This document shows positions 16,895 through 25,873 of a stretch of DNA of 64,000 nucleotides, one piece after another. Made by a program: the position numbers and the translations under genes. Within the stretch, counting starts at the first letter, position 1; every line of letters begins with the position of its first letter. The notes under the pieces are model-generated. The model was not told the DNA's origin, made no database searches, and saw only the letters and a list, made by a program, of their open reading frames with translations. Source of the DNA: JAFARZ01 sp035651595 (GTDB taxonomy: Bacteria; Actinomycetota; Actinomycetes; Streptosporangiales; Streptosporangiaceae); assembly GCA_035651595.1 (NCBI GenBank), contig DASRFJ010000237.1:1-64000 (forward strand), written 5' to 3'.

Positions 16895-18258
16895 CCCGCC
16901 TCCTGATCGAGGGCTGCGCGATCGCCACGATGGACGGCACGCGGCACTCCTCCCCCGGCGCCGAGTACCGCGCCGGGCACATCGTGGTCGAGGACGGCCG
17001 GATCACCGCGGTCGCCGAAGGCCGCTACGACGGCCCGCCCGCCGACAGCGTCGTCGACGGGTCGGGCTGCCTGGCCACTCCCGGGCTGATCAACACCCAC
17101 CACCACCTGTATCAGTGGCTCACGCAGGGCATGGCGCAGCAGTCCGTGCTGTTCGACTGGCTCACCGAGCTGTACCCGGTGTGGGCGCGCATCGACGCCG
17201 AGCAGGTGCACGCCGCGGCGACGGCGGGACTGGCCTGGCTGGCGTTGTCCGGATGCAGCACGAGCACCGATCACCACTACGTCTTCCCGGCCTCCCGGCG
17301 CGGCGTGCTGGAGGCCGAGATCGCCGCGGCCGCCGCCGTCGGCGTGCGGTTTCACCCGTGCCGCGGCTCGATGGACCTGGGCCGATCCGACGGCGGGCTG
17401 CCGCCGGACGAGATCGTGGAGGACACCGACGCGGCGCTCGCCGCCACCGAGGACGCCATCCGGCGATATCACGACCCGTCCCCCGGCGCCATGCTGCGGA
17501 TCGCGGTCGGGCCGTGCTCGCCGTTCACCGTCACGGCGGACCTCATGCGCGAGGCCGCCGCGCTGGCCCGCCGCACCGGTACCCGGCTGCACACGCACCT
17601 GGCGGAGACCCGCGAGGAGGACGCCTACTGCCGGCAGACGATGGGCCGTACCCCGGCCGAATACATGGACGACCTGGGCTGGCTCGGCGACGACGTGTGG
17701 TTCGCGCACTGCGTGCACCTGGACGAGACCGCCGCCAAACGGCTCGCCGTCACCGGCACCGCGGTCGCGCACTGCCCCAGCTCGAACGCGCGTCTCGGTT
17801 CCGGCATCGCGCCGGTCCGCCAGTTTCTCCGGGCCGGCGTCGCCGTCGGCCTCGGTGTCGACGGACCGGCGTCCAGCGAGGCCACCACGGTGGCCGGCGA
17901 GCTGCGCCAGGCACTGTTCGCCGCCCGGCTGCGCGGGGAGGACGGGCCGGGCGCGCTGTCCGCGCGGCAGGCGCTGTGGCTCGGCACCCGCGGCGGCGCC
18001 CGGTGCCTGGGCCGCGACGACGAGCTGGGCGCGCTGCGCCCCGGCATGCTCGCCGACATCGCGCTGTGGCGGCTGGACGCACTGGGCCATGACGCGATCT
18101 CGGACCCGGTCGCGGCATTGGTGTTCGGCGCCCCGGCGCCACTGGAGCTGCTGCTGGTCAACGGCGTGCCCGTGGTCGAGCGCGGCGAACTGCGCACCAC
18201 CGAAGTCGCCGCCGCCACCCGCGACGTCCGTGCGGCACGGAAGCGGTTGTTCCAGTGA
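16891..18258 (+). CDS. 8-oxoguanine deaminase-like amidohydrolase
   Basis: The 455-residue amidohydrolase-superfamily enzyme has the metal motifs PGLINTHHHLYQW, RLHTHLAETREED, WFAHCVH and a VGLGVDGPASSE aspartate. The HTHLAET and GPASSE pattern fits the ATZ/TRZ-like deaminase branch that includes 8-oxoguanine deaminase. It lies between the small and large subunits of xanthine dehydrogenase with 4-base overlaps on both sides, so it is part of the operon and probably feeds an oxopurine into it. Guanine or another purine remains possible as substrate. Confidence 0.85.
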   Translation: MTRLLIEGCAIATMDGTRHSSPGAEYRAGHIVVEDGRITAVAEGRYDGPPADSVVDGSGCLATPGLINTHHHLYQWLTQGMAQQSVLFDWLTELYPVWARIDAEQVHAAATAGLAWLALSGCSTSTDHHYVFPASRRGVLEAEIAAAAAVGVRFHPCRGSMDLGRSDGGLPPDEIVEDTDAALAATEDAIRRYHDPSPGAMLRIAVGPCSPFTVTADLMREAAALARRTGTRLHTHLAETREEDAYCRQTMGRTPAEYMDDLGWLGDDVWFAHCVHLDETAAKRLAVTGTAVAHCPSSNARLGSGIAPVRQFLRAGVAVGLGVDGPASSEATTVAGELRQALFAARLRGEDGPGALSARQALWLGTRGGARCLGRDDELGALRPGMLADIALWRLDALGHDAISDPVAALVFGAPAPLELLLVNGVPVVERGELRTTEVAAATRDVRAARKRLFQ

Positions 18259-20528
18259 GCGAGCGAAGGGGCGCGGCGATGTCTGGACTGAGGAGCGACG
18301 GAGGAGCGACGAGGGAAGACATTGCCTCGAAGCGCCCCGGAGCGAGGGAACGCGGCAAGCTCGGCGACAGCCCGGCGCGGCCGGACGGACGGCAGAAGGT
18401 CACCGGCGAGTTCGCCTACTCCTCCGACCTGTGGCTGGACGGCATGCTGTGGGGCGCGACGCTGCGCAGCCCGCACCCGAGCGCGCTGATCAACGGCATC
18501 GACATCACCGAGGCTCTGCGCCTCCCCGGCGTTTACGCGGTGCTCACCCACCAGGACGTGCCGGGCAGGCCGGTCTACGGCCTGGAGCACGCCGACCAGC
18601 CGGTGCTCGCCATCGACCGGGTCAGGTACCAGGGCGAGGCGGTCGCGCTGGTCGCCGCCGACCACCCGGAGACCGCCCGCCGCGCGGCGGCGCTGATCGA
18701 CGTCGATTACCAGGTGCTGCCGCCGGTGACCGACGCGCGGGCGGCCCTTGAGGCGGGTGCGCCGCTGGTGCACCCGGGCGGGAACCTGGTCCGGCACGTG
18801 CCGATCCGGCGCGGCGACCCGGACGCTGTCGCGGCCGTCGTCATCACCGGCGAGTACCAGGTCGGCATGCAGGACCAGGCGTTCCTCGGGCCGGAGTCCG
18901 GTCTGGCCGTGCCCGCCGAAGACGGCGGCATCGACCTCTACGTCGCCACCCAGTGGCTGCACGTGGACCGCGACCAGATCGCGGCCAGCCTGGACCTGCC
19001 CGCGGACAAGGTGCGGATCACCCTGTCCGGGGTGGGCGGCGCGTTCGGGGCACGCGAGGACCTGTCCATGCAGATCCACGCCTGCATGCTCGCGCGGTAC
19101 ACCGGCAAGCCGGTGAAGATCGTCTACGGGCGGGCCGAGTCGTTCTTCGGCCACGTGCACCGGCACCCGGCGTCGTTGCGCTACGAGCACGGCGCCACCG
19201 CCGACGGCAAGCTGGTCTACGTCAAGGCCGACATCGTGCTGGACGGCGGCGCGTACGCGTCGAGTTCTCCCGCCGTGGCCGCCAACGCGGCGACACTCGG
19301 CGTGGGCCCGTACGACGTCAGTAATGTCGTTATGAATAGCCGGGCGGTTTATACGAACAATCCGCCCTGTGGCGCAATGCGCGGATTCGGTGCGGTGCAG
19401 GCGTGTTTCGCCTACGAGTCGCAGATGGACAAGCTGGCCGCGGCCCTGGGCCTGGACCCGGTCGAGCTTCGGGCGCGGAACGCGATCTCCGAAGGGTCGG
19501 TGGTGCCGACCGGGCAGCTCGTGGACGCGGCGGCGCCGGTCGCCGAACTGCTGCGGCTGGTGCGCGACCGGCCGCTGCCAGGTGCGGCGGGGAGCGACCC
19601 GCGGTCATTGCCGGGAGGCGTATCCAACACCACGCACGGCGAGGGGGTCGCGCGTGGTGTCGGGTATGCGGTCAGCATCAAGAACGTCTGCTATTCCGAG
19701 GGGTTCGACGACTACTCCACCGCGCGGGTGCGGCTTGAGCTGGTGAACGGCGAGCGGGTCGCGCAGGTGCACACCGCGGCGGCCGAGGTCGGGCAGGGCC
19801 TGGTGACCGTGCTCGCGCAGATCGCGCGCACCGAGCTGGACGTGACGCAGGTCGTCATCTTGCCCGCCGACACCTCGATCGGCAGTTCCGGCTCTTCGTC
19901 CGCGTCCCGGCAGACGTACATGACCGGCGGTGCCGTGCGGGCCGCGTGCCAGCAGGTGCGGGCGCAGGCAGCGGCTTCGGGGCTGCCGGCCGAGGCGACC
20001 GTCACGTGGCGGCACCGGCCCACTCATGAGCTGGACCCAGAAACCGGTCAGGGCGACGCCCACGTGCAGTACGCGTTCGCCGCGCACCGCGCCGTCGTGG
20101 ACGTGGACACCGAACTCGGCCTGGTCAAGGTCGTCGAGATCGCGACCGCGCAGGACGTCGGCAAGGCGATGAACCCGCAGGCGGTCGAGGGCCAGATCCA
20201 CGGCGGCATCGCGCAAGGGCTGGGGCTGGCCGTGATGGAGGAGATCCAGGTCGTCGACGGTGTGGTGCGAAACCCGTCGTTCACCGACTACCTGATCCCC
20301 ACGATCCTGGACATGCCGCCGGTCAAGCTTGACGTGCTGGAACTCGCCGACCCGCACGCGCCGTACGGGCTGCGCGGTGTCGGCGAGCCGCCGACGATCT
20401 CGTCCACGCCTGCCGTGGTCGCGGCGATCCGGGCGGCCACCGGGCGCGAGCTGACCCGGGTGCCGGTCCGGCCCGAACACATCACGGGGACGTTGGGGAG
20501 GGGGTCCGGGGGAAGCATCCCCCGGTAA
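18255..20528 (+). CDS. Xanthine dehydrogenase molybdopterin-binding subunit
   Basis: The 757-residue large subunit contains the aldehyde oxidase/xanthine dehydrogenase a/b hammerhead (residues ~45-150) and molybdopterin domains with GGAFGAREDL, CGAMRGFGAVQACFAYE and the catalytic-glutamate motif GLRGVGEPP near the C-terminus. The family's usual N-terminus begins at about residue 37 (LGDSPARPDGRQKVTGEFAYSS). The first 36 residues are arginine- and glycine-rich and encoded by repeat-like DNA. The last residues are encoded by a G-rich palindrome. No XdhC-type maturation factor is next to it. Confidence 0.93.
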   Translation: MSERRGAAMSGLRSDGGATREDIASKRPGARERGKLGDSPARPDGRQKVTGEFAYSSDLWLDGMLWGATLRSPHPSALINGIDITEALRLPGVYAVLTHQDVPGRPVYGLEHADQPVLAIDRVRYQGEAVALVAADHPETARRAAALIDVDYQVLPPVTDARAALEAGAPLVHPGGNLVRHVPIRRGDPDAVAAVVITGEYQVGMQDQAFLGPESGLAVPAEDGGIDLYVATQWLHVDRDQIAASLDLPADKVRITLSGVGGAFGAREDLSMQIHACMLARYTGKPVKIVYGRAESFFGHVHRHPASLRYEHGATADGKLVYVKADIVLDGGAYASSSPAVAANAATLGVGPYDVSNVVMNSRAVYTNNPPCGAMRGFGAVQACFAYESQMDKLAAALGLDPVELRARNAISEGSVVPTGQLVDAAAPVAELLRLVRDRPLPGAAGSDPRSLPGGVSNTTHGEGVARGVGYAVSIKNVCYSEGFDDYSTARVRLELVNGERVAQVHTAAAEVGQGLVTVLAQIARTELDVTQVVILPADTSIGSSGSSSASRQTYMTGGAVRAACQQVRAQAAASGLPAEATVTWRHRPTHELDPETGQGDAHVQYAFAAHRAVVDVDTELGLVKVVEIATAQDVGKAMNPQAVEGQIHGGIAQGLGLAVMEEIQVVDGVVRNPSFTDYLIPTILDMPPVKLDVLELADPHAPYGLRGVGEPPTISSTPAVVAAIRAATGRELTRVPVRPEHITGTLGRGSGGSIPR
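18290..18311. repeat. 11-base tandem duplication in the XDH large-subunit N-terminus
   Basis: GAGGAGCGACG occurs twice back to back (18290-18300, 18301-18311) within the non-conserved N-terminal extension. Two 11-base units keep the frame only together with neighbouring changes. The surrounding 18259-18360 is rich in GAGCGA and CGCCCC words that can pair. Confidence 0.7.
20506..20525. repeat. GGGGGTCCGGGGG-type palindromic repeat at the XDH 3' end
   Basis: CCGGGGGA-AGCA-TCCCCCGG forms an 8-bp stem with a tetraloop, preceded by GGGAGGGGGT. It encodes the last residues of the XDH large subunit and ends one base before the TAA. The same word order recurs at 43152-43180. It could act as a transcript stabiliser or attenuator between XDH and the next gene. 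Confidence 0.6.
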
Positions 20529-20532
20529 ATAA

Positions 20533-20898
20533 ATGACTTATATGTTCCTGAACGGCGGCGGGATGCGCGGCGGGTCGCTGAACCACCTGCTGCGCGGCGC
20601 GCCGCTCGTCGCGGAGACGACGACCGCCGCGCGGTACCGGCTGTACTCGGTGCGCGACGAATACCCGGCGCTCACCGACGGCGACTGTGCCATCGCCGGG
20701 GAGGTGTACGACCTGCCGCTGGACGTGCTGCGCGACTCGCTGCTGCCTGCCGAGCCGCCCGAGCTGGAACTCGGCGTGATCGAACTCGCCGACGGCGCGC
20801 CGTCGCTCGGCATGGTGCTGCGCCGGCCCTGCCCGCCGCTCGACGGGCTCACCGACGTGTCCGGCTACGGCGGCTGGCGCGCATACCTCGCCCGCTGA
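20533..20898 (+). CDS. Gamma-glutamylcyclotransferase-like protein (allophanate hydrolase C-domain type)
   Basis: The 121-residue protein starts MFLNGGGMRGGSLNHLLRGAPLVAETTTAARYRLYSVRDEYPAL, the Y/FxxG-type N-terminal loop of the gamma-glutamylcyclotransferase fold. It most resembles the C-terminal domain of allophanate hydrolase (AtzF) and free-standing relatives found in urate operons. It follows XDH by four bases and is the last gene of the operon. The reaction is unknown; roles on allophanate, ureidoglycolate or another ureido acid are inference. Confidence 0.75.
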   Translation: MTYMFLNGGGMRGGSLNHLLRGAPLVAETTTAARYRLYSVRDEYPALTDGDCAIAGEVYDLPLDVLRDSLLPAEPPELELGVIELADGAPSLGMVLRRPCPPLDGLTDVSGYGGWRAYLAR

Positions 20899-20907
20899 TA
20901 CCTTCCG

Positions 20908-21339
20908 TCAGGAACTCGGTTTGACGAGGACCGTCAGGGTGAAGTGCGTGGCCTGCTTCCCGCACCTGAGCGCCTCGCCGCAGGTGGTCCGGCTGGCCTT
21001 GACGATTGCCGTGCCGTCGGTGAGGGCTTTGAACGTGACCCGGATGGGAACGCAGCCCAGACCGGGTATCGCTGGACAATCGCTGGGCCTGGGCAGCAGG
21101 GCGGCGGGGCCATATTGCCGCAGGATGCGCGGCGCCGAGCTGCCCGCGACGTGCCAGTAACTGCTCGATAGCGTGAGTACGACCGTGTCGCCGACACGGG
21201 CGGAGACCGTTGTGCCATTGGCGCTGTCGTGCACGGCGATTACCTGCGGATTCGTGACGGAACTGGTGTGCGACCCGCAGCCGGCAAGAGGGACAATGAC
21301 GGCGGCCACGGCTATTGCTGGCCAGCGAAAATGAAGCAT
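20908..21339 (-). CDS. Small secreted lipoprotein, unknown function
   Basis: The 143-residue protein has an N-terminal signal with lipobox PLAGC (lipidated C21). The mature part has an Ig-like beta pattern: VIAVHDSANGTTVSARVGDTVVLTLSSSYWHV and a C-terminal VTFKALTDGTAIVKASRTTC...FTLTVLV. Four cysteines after the lipobox could form disulfides. This layout recalls chagasin-like or other beta-sandwich surface proteins, but there is no firm family call. It is convergent with the purine operon (9-base gap). Confidence 0.7.
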   Translation of the reverse strand: MLHFRWPAIAVAAVIVPLAGCGSHTSSVTNPQVIAVHDSANGTTVSARVGDTVVLTLSSSYWHVAGSSAPRILRQYGPAALLPRPSDCPAIPGLGCVPIRVTFKALTDGTAIVKASRTTCGEALRCGKQATHFTLTVLVKPSS

Positions 21340-21560
21340 CGCTATCTCCGGTCCGGATGTGCTCGCACCTTAGACGGCGCGGCGCGACCGCCGGTTCCCC
21401 AGGTCGGCGTCGGTTAACGTGCCGGATTTTCCCTTCGTGGTAACGGGGCCCCTGTCTACGAGGGTCGATCCACCACAAGGGGGAAATCGTCCACGTTGTC
21501 GACGGGACTGCCGGGGCGCTCCTATCCCGGTAGTCGCACACTGCACTCCAGGCACACGAC

Positions 21561-21594
21561 GGTGGCCGTCACCCCGCTCCGGGCGACGGCCACC
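21561..21594 (-). terminator. Hairpin terminator of the secreted propeller gene
   Basis: GGTGGCCGTC (21561-21570) pairs perfectly with GACGGCCACC (21585-21594) over a 14-base loop, 18 bases beyond the stop codon at 21613. No U-tract follows, as is usual in actinomycetes. Confidence 0.65.
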
Positions 21595-21612
21595 GAGAAT
21601 GTGGCGGACCGG

Positions 21613-22764
21613 CTAGTTGCTGCTTGCCGCGTCGACGAAGACCAGGCCCTGCGGGTGCAGCGTGCCGCGGTGCAGTTCGACCCGGATGATCTGGCCGTTG
21701 TACATGTTCAGCAGGCCGAGGTAGTTCGCGGCCGAGCAACTGGCGGGCGCGCTGTTCGCGTCGCACGGGGTGACCGCGACGAACGCGGTCCCCGGCCAGA
21801 ACAGCCGGCTGTCCACGGCGCTGACGGTGTCCGCGCCGTTGTCGGTGGCGTACAGCGTGCCGCCCCAGGAGGTCGCCCACGCCGTGTCGTCCACGGCGGC
21901 GGGCAGCTTCAGCACCCACAGCGAGCCGGGGTTGGAGGAGTAGATCTGCTCCTGGTCACCTTGGCTGTTCAGCATGAAGTCACCCCGGAACCGCGGCGCG
22001 GCCGACGGCACGACCCCGCTCGAGTCCGGATCGGTCAGCGCCAGCGTCGTGCCCGCGCCCAGGTGCACGTTGGCGCGCCGCGCGGCGGACTCGTCCCAGA
22101 AGTACGACTTGACGCTCGCCACATGCGTGGCCGGGTTCAGCGTCACCGCGTACACCGCGGGGTACTTGGCGTTCGGCGCGGCCGCCCCGGTCGTACCCGG
22201 CGCGGACGCGCTGATCATCATCTGGCCCTTGTAGAACGAGATCGCGTCCGTGCCGCCGTTGTGCGGCAACGGCTTGCTGTACGTGTAGCGGACGGCGCCG
22301 CCGCCGGGCACGATGTCGTACAGGCTGGAGTGCAGGTCTTCGTTGACCGTGGCGATGACGTCACCGGTGGCGGGATTCGCGGTGAGACCGTCGACCTTGC
22401 CTGCCACGTCCCACTGGGCGACGACCGTGCCGCCCGGGGTGAACTCGACGACCGTGCTGTCCTTGTTGCCGTCGGACGCGGCCTGCCCCTGCGGGCCGAC
22501 GCCGTTCTGGAACGCGGTGAACAGGTTGCCGCCGAACTGGGTGAGGTCGTCCGGCAGGCTGAGCGCCTCGCTCTTGCCGGTCTTGCTGTTCTTGTGGCTG
22601 AGCTTCGCGCCGTTCAGCACCGTTTTCACCGAGTAGCTCGGGAAGTTCTGCTTCGGCGCCGCCGGCTGCGCCGGGGAAGCCAGGGCCGTGGCGGTCAGCA
22701 GCCCTGCGGCGGTGACGGCGGCCGCGGAAGCGGCGGCGATCGCCAGTGTCTTGGTGGTACGCAT
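21613..22764 (-). CDS. Secreted beta-propeller-like protein
   Basis: The 383-residue protein has a signal peptide (MRTTKTLAIAAASAAAVTAAGLLTATALASPA, cleavage near residue 30). Repeated strand-rich units follow, such as FGGNLFTAFQNG, STVVEFTPGGTVVAQWDVAGKVDGLTANPATG, GSLWVLKLP and GGTLYATDNGADTVSAVD, typical of NHL/lactonase-type beta-propellers in actinomycetes. No catalytic residues can be assigned. It is divergent from hyi, and a clear hairpin follows the stop codon. It is not obviously part of purine metabolism. Confidence 0.78.
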   Translation of the reverse strand: MRTTKTLAIAAASAAAVTAAGLLTATALASPAQPAAPKQNFPSYSVKTVLNGAKLSHKNSKTGKSEALSLPDDLTQFGGNLFTAFQNGVGPQGQAASDGNKDSTVVEFTPGGTVVAQWDVAGKVDGLTANPATGDVIATVNEDLHSSLYDIVPGGGAVRYTYSKPLPHNGGTDAISFYKGQMMISASAPGTTGAAAPNAKYPAVYAVTLNPATHVASVKSYFWDESAARRANVHLGAGTTLALTDPDSSGVVPSAAPRFRGDFMLNSQGDQEQIYSSNPGSLWVLKLPAAVDDTAWATSWGGTLYATDNGADTVSAVDSRLFWPGTAFVAVTPCDANSAPASCSAANYLGLLNMYNGQIIRVELHRGTLHPQGLVFVDAASSN

Positions 22765-22884
22765 GAGAGGTTTCTCCCGCCCCGATTCGCGTCACTCCGT
22801 TTGCTGTACAGGCCGTCCTTTTGTACCAGATGTCGAAGCGGGACACTCCAGTTACCGGTGAACTCTTGGTGGCAGACTTTCGGC

Positions 22885-23676
22885 ATGCGCACACACGGGC
22901 TGAAGTTCGATGTCAACTGCTCGATCCTGTTCGCCGGCCTGCCGTTGCTGCGCCGCCCGGAGGCCGCCGCCAAGGCCGGCTTCGGCGCCGTCGAGTTCTG
23001 GTGGCCGTTCCCCGAGCCGGTCCCCGCGGACCGCGACGTCGACGCGTTCATTACCGCGCTTGACGACGCCGGCGTCAAGCTGGTCAGCCTTAACTTCGCC
23101 GCGGGTGACATGGCGGCCGGGGACCGCGGCCTGGTCTCCGACCCGATGCGGATCACCGAGTTCCGCGACAACGTCGACGTGTGCGCCGGCATCGCGGCGC
23201 GGACCGGCTGCACGGTGCTCAACGCGCTGTACGGCAACCGTCCCGGCCGGGACGAACTGGCGGTGCTGAACCTGGTGATCGCCGCCCGGGCTGCCGCCAC
23301 AGCCGGCGCGACCGTGGTCATCGAGGCGCTGAACTCGAAAGAGAACCCGCGCTACCCGGTCACCTCAAGCGCGGCCGCGATAGAGGTGATCGACGCGGTG
23401 CGCGGCGAGGGCGCGTCCAACGTCGGTTTCCTCGCCGATCTGTACCACCTGGCGACGATGGGCGAGGATCTGCCCACGGTGCTGACCAGCCCTTATATAA
23501 GCCATATCCAGATCGCGGACGTGCCCGGCCGCGGCGCTCCCGGCACTGGGACCGTGGCTTTCGAGGCGGTGTTCGCGCAGCTCGCGGCCCAGGACTATCC
23601 GGGCTACGTCGGGTGTGAATATGTTCCTAACGACGAAGGCACCAGCACCGAGAACTTTGCTTGGAGGCAGGGGTAA
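22885..23676 (+). CDS. hyi: Hydroxypyruvate isomerase
   Basis: The 263-residue TIM-barrel protein of the Hyi/xylose isomerase-like family has FDVNCSILFAGLPLLRRPEAAAKAGFGAVEFWWPF, LNALYGNRPGRDE, VVIEALNSKENPRYPVTSSA (metal glutamate), FLADLYHLATMGEDL and HIQIADVPGRGAPGTG (metal aspartate/histidine), with C-terminal GCEYVP. Hyi interconverts hydroxypyruvate and tartronate semialdehyde in the glyoxylate branch of allantoin utilisation. It starts at the ATG at 22885 and directly abuts the reductase gene, opening a second catabolic operon. Confidence 0.92.
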   Translation: MRTHGLKFDVNCSILFAGLPLLRRPEAAAKAGFGAVEFWWPFPEPVPADRDVDAFITALDDAGVKLVSLNFAAGDMAAGDRGLVSDPMRITEFRDNVDVCAGIAARTGCTVLNALYGNRPGRDELAVLNLVIAARAAATAGATVVIEALNSKENPRYPVTSSAAAIEVIDAVRGEGASNVGFLADLYHLATMGEDLPTVLTSPYISHIQIADVPGRGAPGTGTVAFEAVFAQLAAQDYPGYVGCEYVPNDEGTSTENFAWRQG

Positions 23677-24546
23677 ATGGCCCGTATCGGTTTCATCGGT
23701 CTGGGCATCATGGGCAGCCCAATGGCGGTGAACCTCGTCAAGGCAGGCCACCAGGTCACCGGTTTCTCCCGGCGGCGGGTGTCGGCGGATCCGCTGGTCG
23801 AAGCCGGCGGCACGGCCGCGCCCACTCTCGCGGAGGCGGTCGCCGAGGCCGAAGTCGTCGTCACGATGCTGCCGGACTCGCCGGATGTCGAGCAGGTGTT
23901 CCGCGATGTGCTGGCGGCAGGCCCGCCGGCGCGGCTCTTTGTCGACTTCTCCACGATCCGGCCGGAGACGTCGCGGGCGATCGCCGAAGCCGGCGGTGCG
24001 GCGGGCATGGGCGTGCTGGACGCGCCGGTGAGCGGCGGCCAGGCGGGCGCGATCGCCGGCACGCTGTCCATCATGTGCGGCGGGACTTCGGCGGACTTCG
24101 CCGCGGCTGAGCCACTGTTCGAGGCGGTCGGCAAGACGTACGCCCTGGTCGGGCCCCATGGCGCGGGCCAGGTGGTGAAGGCGGCCAACCAGCTTGTGGT
24201 GGGCGGCAGCTACGCCCTCGTGGCCGAGGCGATCGTGCTGATGGAGCGATCCGGCGTGGACGCCGCGGCGGGATTGGACATGCTGGCCGGCGGCTTGGCG
24301 GCCAGTCGCATCCTGGAACTCAAGCGGGCGACCATGCTCGCGCGCGAATTCACGCCGGGATTCCGGATCGACCTGCATCATAAGGACATGGGCATCGCCA
24401 TCGCCGCCGCGCGTGACGCCGGGGTCGCGCTGCCGATGACGGGCCTGGTCGCCCAGCTCATCGCCGCGGCCCGCGCGGAGGGTCACGGCTCGCTCGATCA
24501 TTCCGCGCTGCTCAAGGTCGTGGAGGCACTCAATGGGCCGGCTTAA
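23677..24546 (+). CDS. glxR: 2-hydroxy-3-oxopropionate (tartronate semialdehyde) reductase
   Basis: The 289-residue beta-hydroxyacid dehydrogenase reduces tartronate semialdehyde to D-glycerate. It has the NAD(P) motif GFIGLGIMGSPMA at residues 5-17, the substrate motif LDAPVSGGQAGAIAGTL and the catalytic lysine in GAGQVVKAANQLVVGG. The C-terminal helix FRIDLHHKDMGIAIAAA is typical. It starts on the base after the hyi stop and overlaps allB by 14 bases. The 3-hydroxyisobutyrate dehydrogenase subgroup is similar, but context favours glxR/garR. Confidence 0.9.
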   Translation: MARIGFIGLGIMGSPMAVNLVKAGHQVTGFSRRRVSADPLVEAGGTAAPTLAEAVAEAEVVVTMLPDSPDVEQVFRDVLAAGPPARLFVDFSTIRPETSRAIAEAGGAAGMGVLDAPVSGGQAGAIAGTLSIMCGGTSADFAAAEPLFEAVGKTYALVGPHGAGQVVKAANQLVVGGSYALVAEAIVLMERSGVDAAAGLDMLAGGLAASRILELKRATMLAREFTPGFRIDLHHKDMGIAIAAARDAGVALPMTGLVAQLIAAARAEGHGSLDHSALLKVVEALNGPA

Positions 24547-25873
24547 CGGGTCCCCCGGATCAGACCTGGTCGTCCGTTCCCGCCGGGTCGTGACCAGGGC
24601 CGGCACCCGCCCGGTGACGGTGGCGGTCCGCGACGCGCGGATCGTCGCGATGGCGGACTACGAGGCAGAACTCAACGGCACCGTCGAGGTGGACCTCGGC
24701 GACCTGGTCCTGCTGCCCGGGCTTGTCGACACCCACGTGCACGTCAACGAGCCCGGCCGGACCGAATGGGAGGGCTTCGCCACCGCGACCCGGGCGGCCT
24801 TGTCCGGGGGCATCACCACGATCTGCGACATGCCGCTGAACTCGCTGCCGCCCACCGTGTCCGTGGCGGCGCTGCGCGAGAAGCAGGCCGCGGCGCGGGG
24901 CCAGTGCTGGGTCGACGTGGCGTTCTGGGGCGGCGCCATCCCCGGCAACGGACCGGACCTGGCCGCGCTGCACGAGGCGGGCGTGATCGGGTTCAAGTGC
25001 TTCCTGCTCGACTCCGGCGTGCCGGAGTTCCAGCCGCTCGACGACACCGGCCTGCGCGCGGCGATGGCCGTGCTGGCTGGCCTGGACGCGACGCTGATCG
25101 TGCACGCGGAGGACGGCGCGGAAATCTCCACCGCATCCGGCCGCGACTTCGGCACGTTCGTCGCGTCTCGCCCCCCGAAGGCGGAGCGCCGCGCCATCGA
25201 GCACGTGGTCAGGGCAGCCGCGGCGACCAAGGCGCGTGCGCACATCGTGCACCTGTCCGCGGCCGAATGCGTCGCGTTGATCGCGGGCGCGAAGGCGGCC
25301 GGCATCCGGCTGTCCGCGGAGACCTGCCCGCACTACCTGTTCTTCGCGGCCGAGCAGGTGCCCGAGGGAGCCACCGAGTTCAAGTGCTGCCCGCCGATCC
25401 GTGACACCCATAACCGCGAGGCGCTGTGGCGCGGCCTGGAAACGGGCGTCATCGACTGCGTGGTGTCCGATCACTCCCCCTGCCCGCCGGCCATGAAGGC
25501 CAGGGAGACCGGGGACTTCGGCACGGCGTGGGGCGGCATCGCGTCGCTTCAGCTCGGCCTGCCCGCGATGTGGACGATGGCGCGGCGGCGCGGACGGTCC
25601 CTGGACGACATCGTCCGGTGGATGGCGGCAGGCCCTTCGGAACTCGCTGGCCTGCGGACCAAGGGAACGATCGACATCGGGTTCGACGCCGACCTGGTGG
25701 CCTTCGACCCGGACGAGACCTGGACCGTGGACGCCGCCGAACTCCGGCACCGCCACCCGCTGACACCCTACAACGGCGAGAAGCTCACCGGGCAGGTGCG
25801 GCGGGTGTGGCTCGGGGGTAGGGAGATATCCGTGGACGACGAGCCGCGCGGCAGGCTGCTGACCCGTGGATGA
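24533..25873 (+). CDS. allB: Allantoinase
   Basis: The 446-residue cyclic amidohydrolase opens the hydantoin ring of allantoin to give allantoate. It shows VLLPGLVDTHVHVNEPGRTEWEGFATATRAALSGGITTICDMPLNSLPPTV (HxH metal site), the carbamylated-lysine region IGFKCFLLDSGVPEF, HAED, IVHLSAAECV, ETCPHYLFF and VSDHSPCPPAMK. These fit AllB rather than dihydroorotase. The start overlaps glxR by 14 bases and its 3' end overlaps alc by eight. It follows uricolysis and precedes allantoicase in the pathway. Confidence 0.95.
   Translation: MGRLNGSPGSDLVVRSRRVVTRAGTRPVTVAVRDARIVAMADYEAELNGTVEVDLGDLVLLPGLVDTHVHVNEPGRTEWEGFATATRAALSGGITTICDMPLNSLPPTVSVAALREKQAAARGQCWVDVAFWGGAIPGNGPDLAALHEAGVIGFKCFLLDSGVPEFQPLDDTGLRAAMAVLAGLDATLIVHAEDGAEISTASGRDFGTFVASRPPKAERRAIEHVVRAAAATKARAHIVHLSAAECVALIAGAKAAGIRLSAETCPHYLFFAAEQVPEGATEFKCCPPIRDTHNREALWRGLETGVIDCVVSDHSPCPPAMKARETGDFGTAWGGIASLQLGLPAMWTMARRRGRSLDDIVRWMAAGPSELAGLRTKGTIDIGFDADLVAFDPDETWTVDAAELRHRHPLTPYNGEKLTGQVRRVWLGGREISVDDEPRGRLLTRG

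Noticed and set aside
20908..21339. Chagasin-type protease inhibitor
   Set aside because: The Ig-like pattern is suggestive but the diagnostic inhibitor loops cannot be identified by eye.
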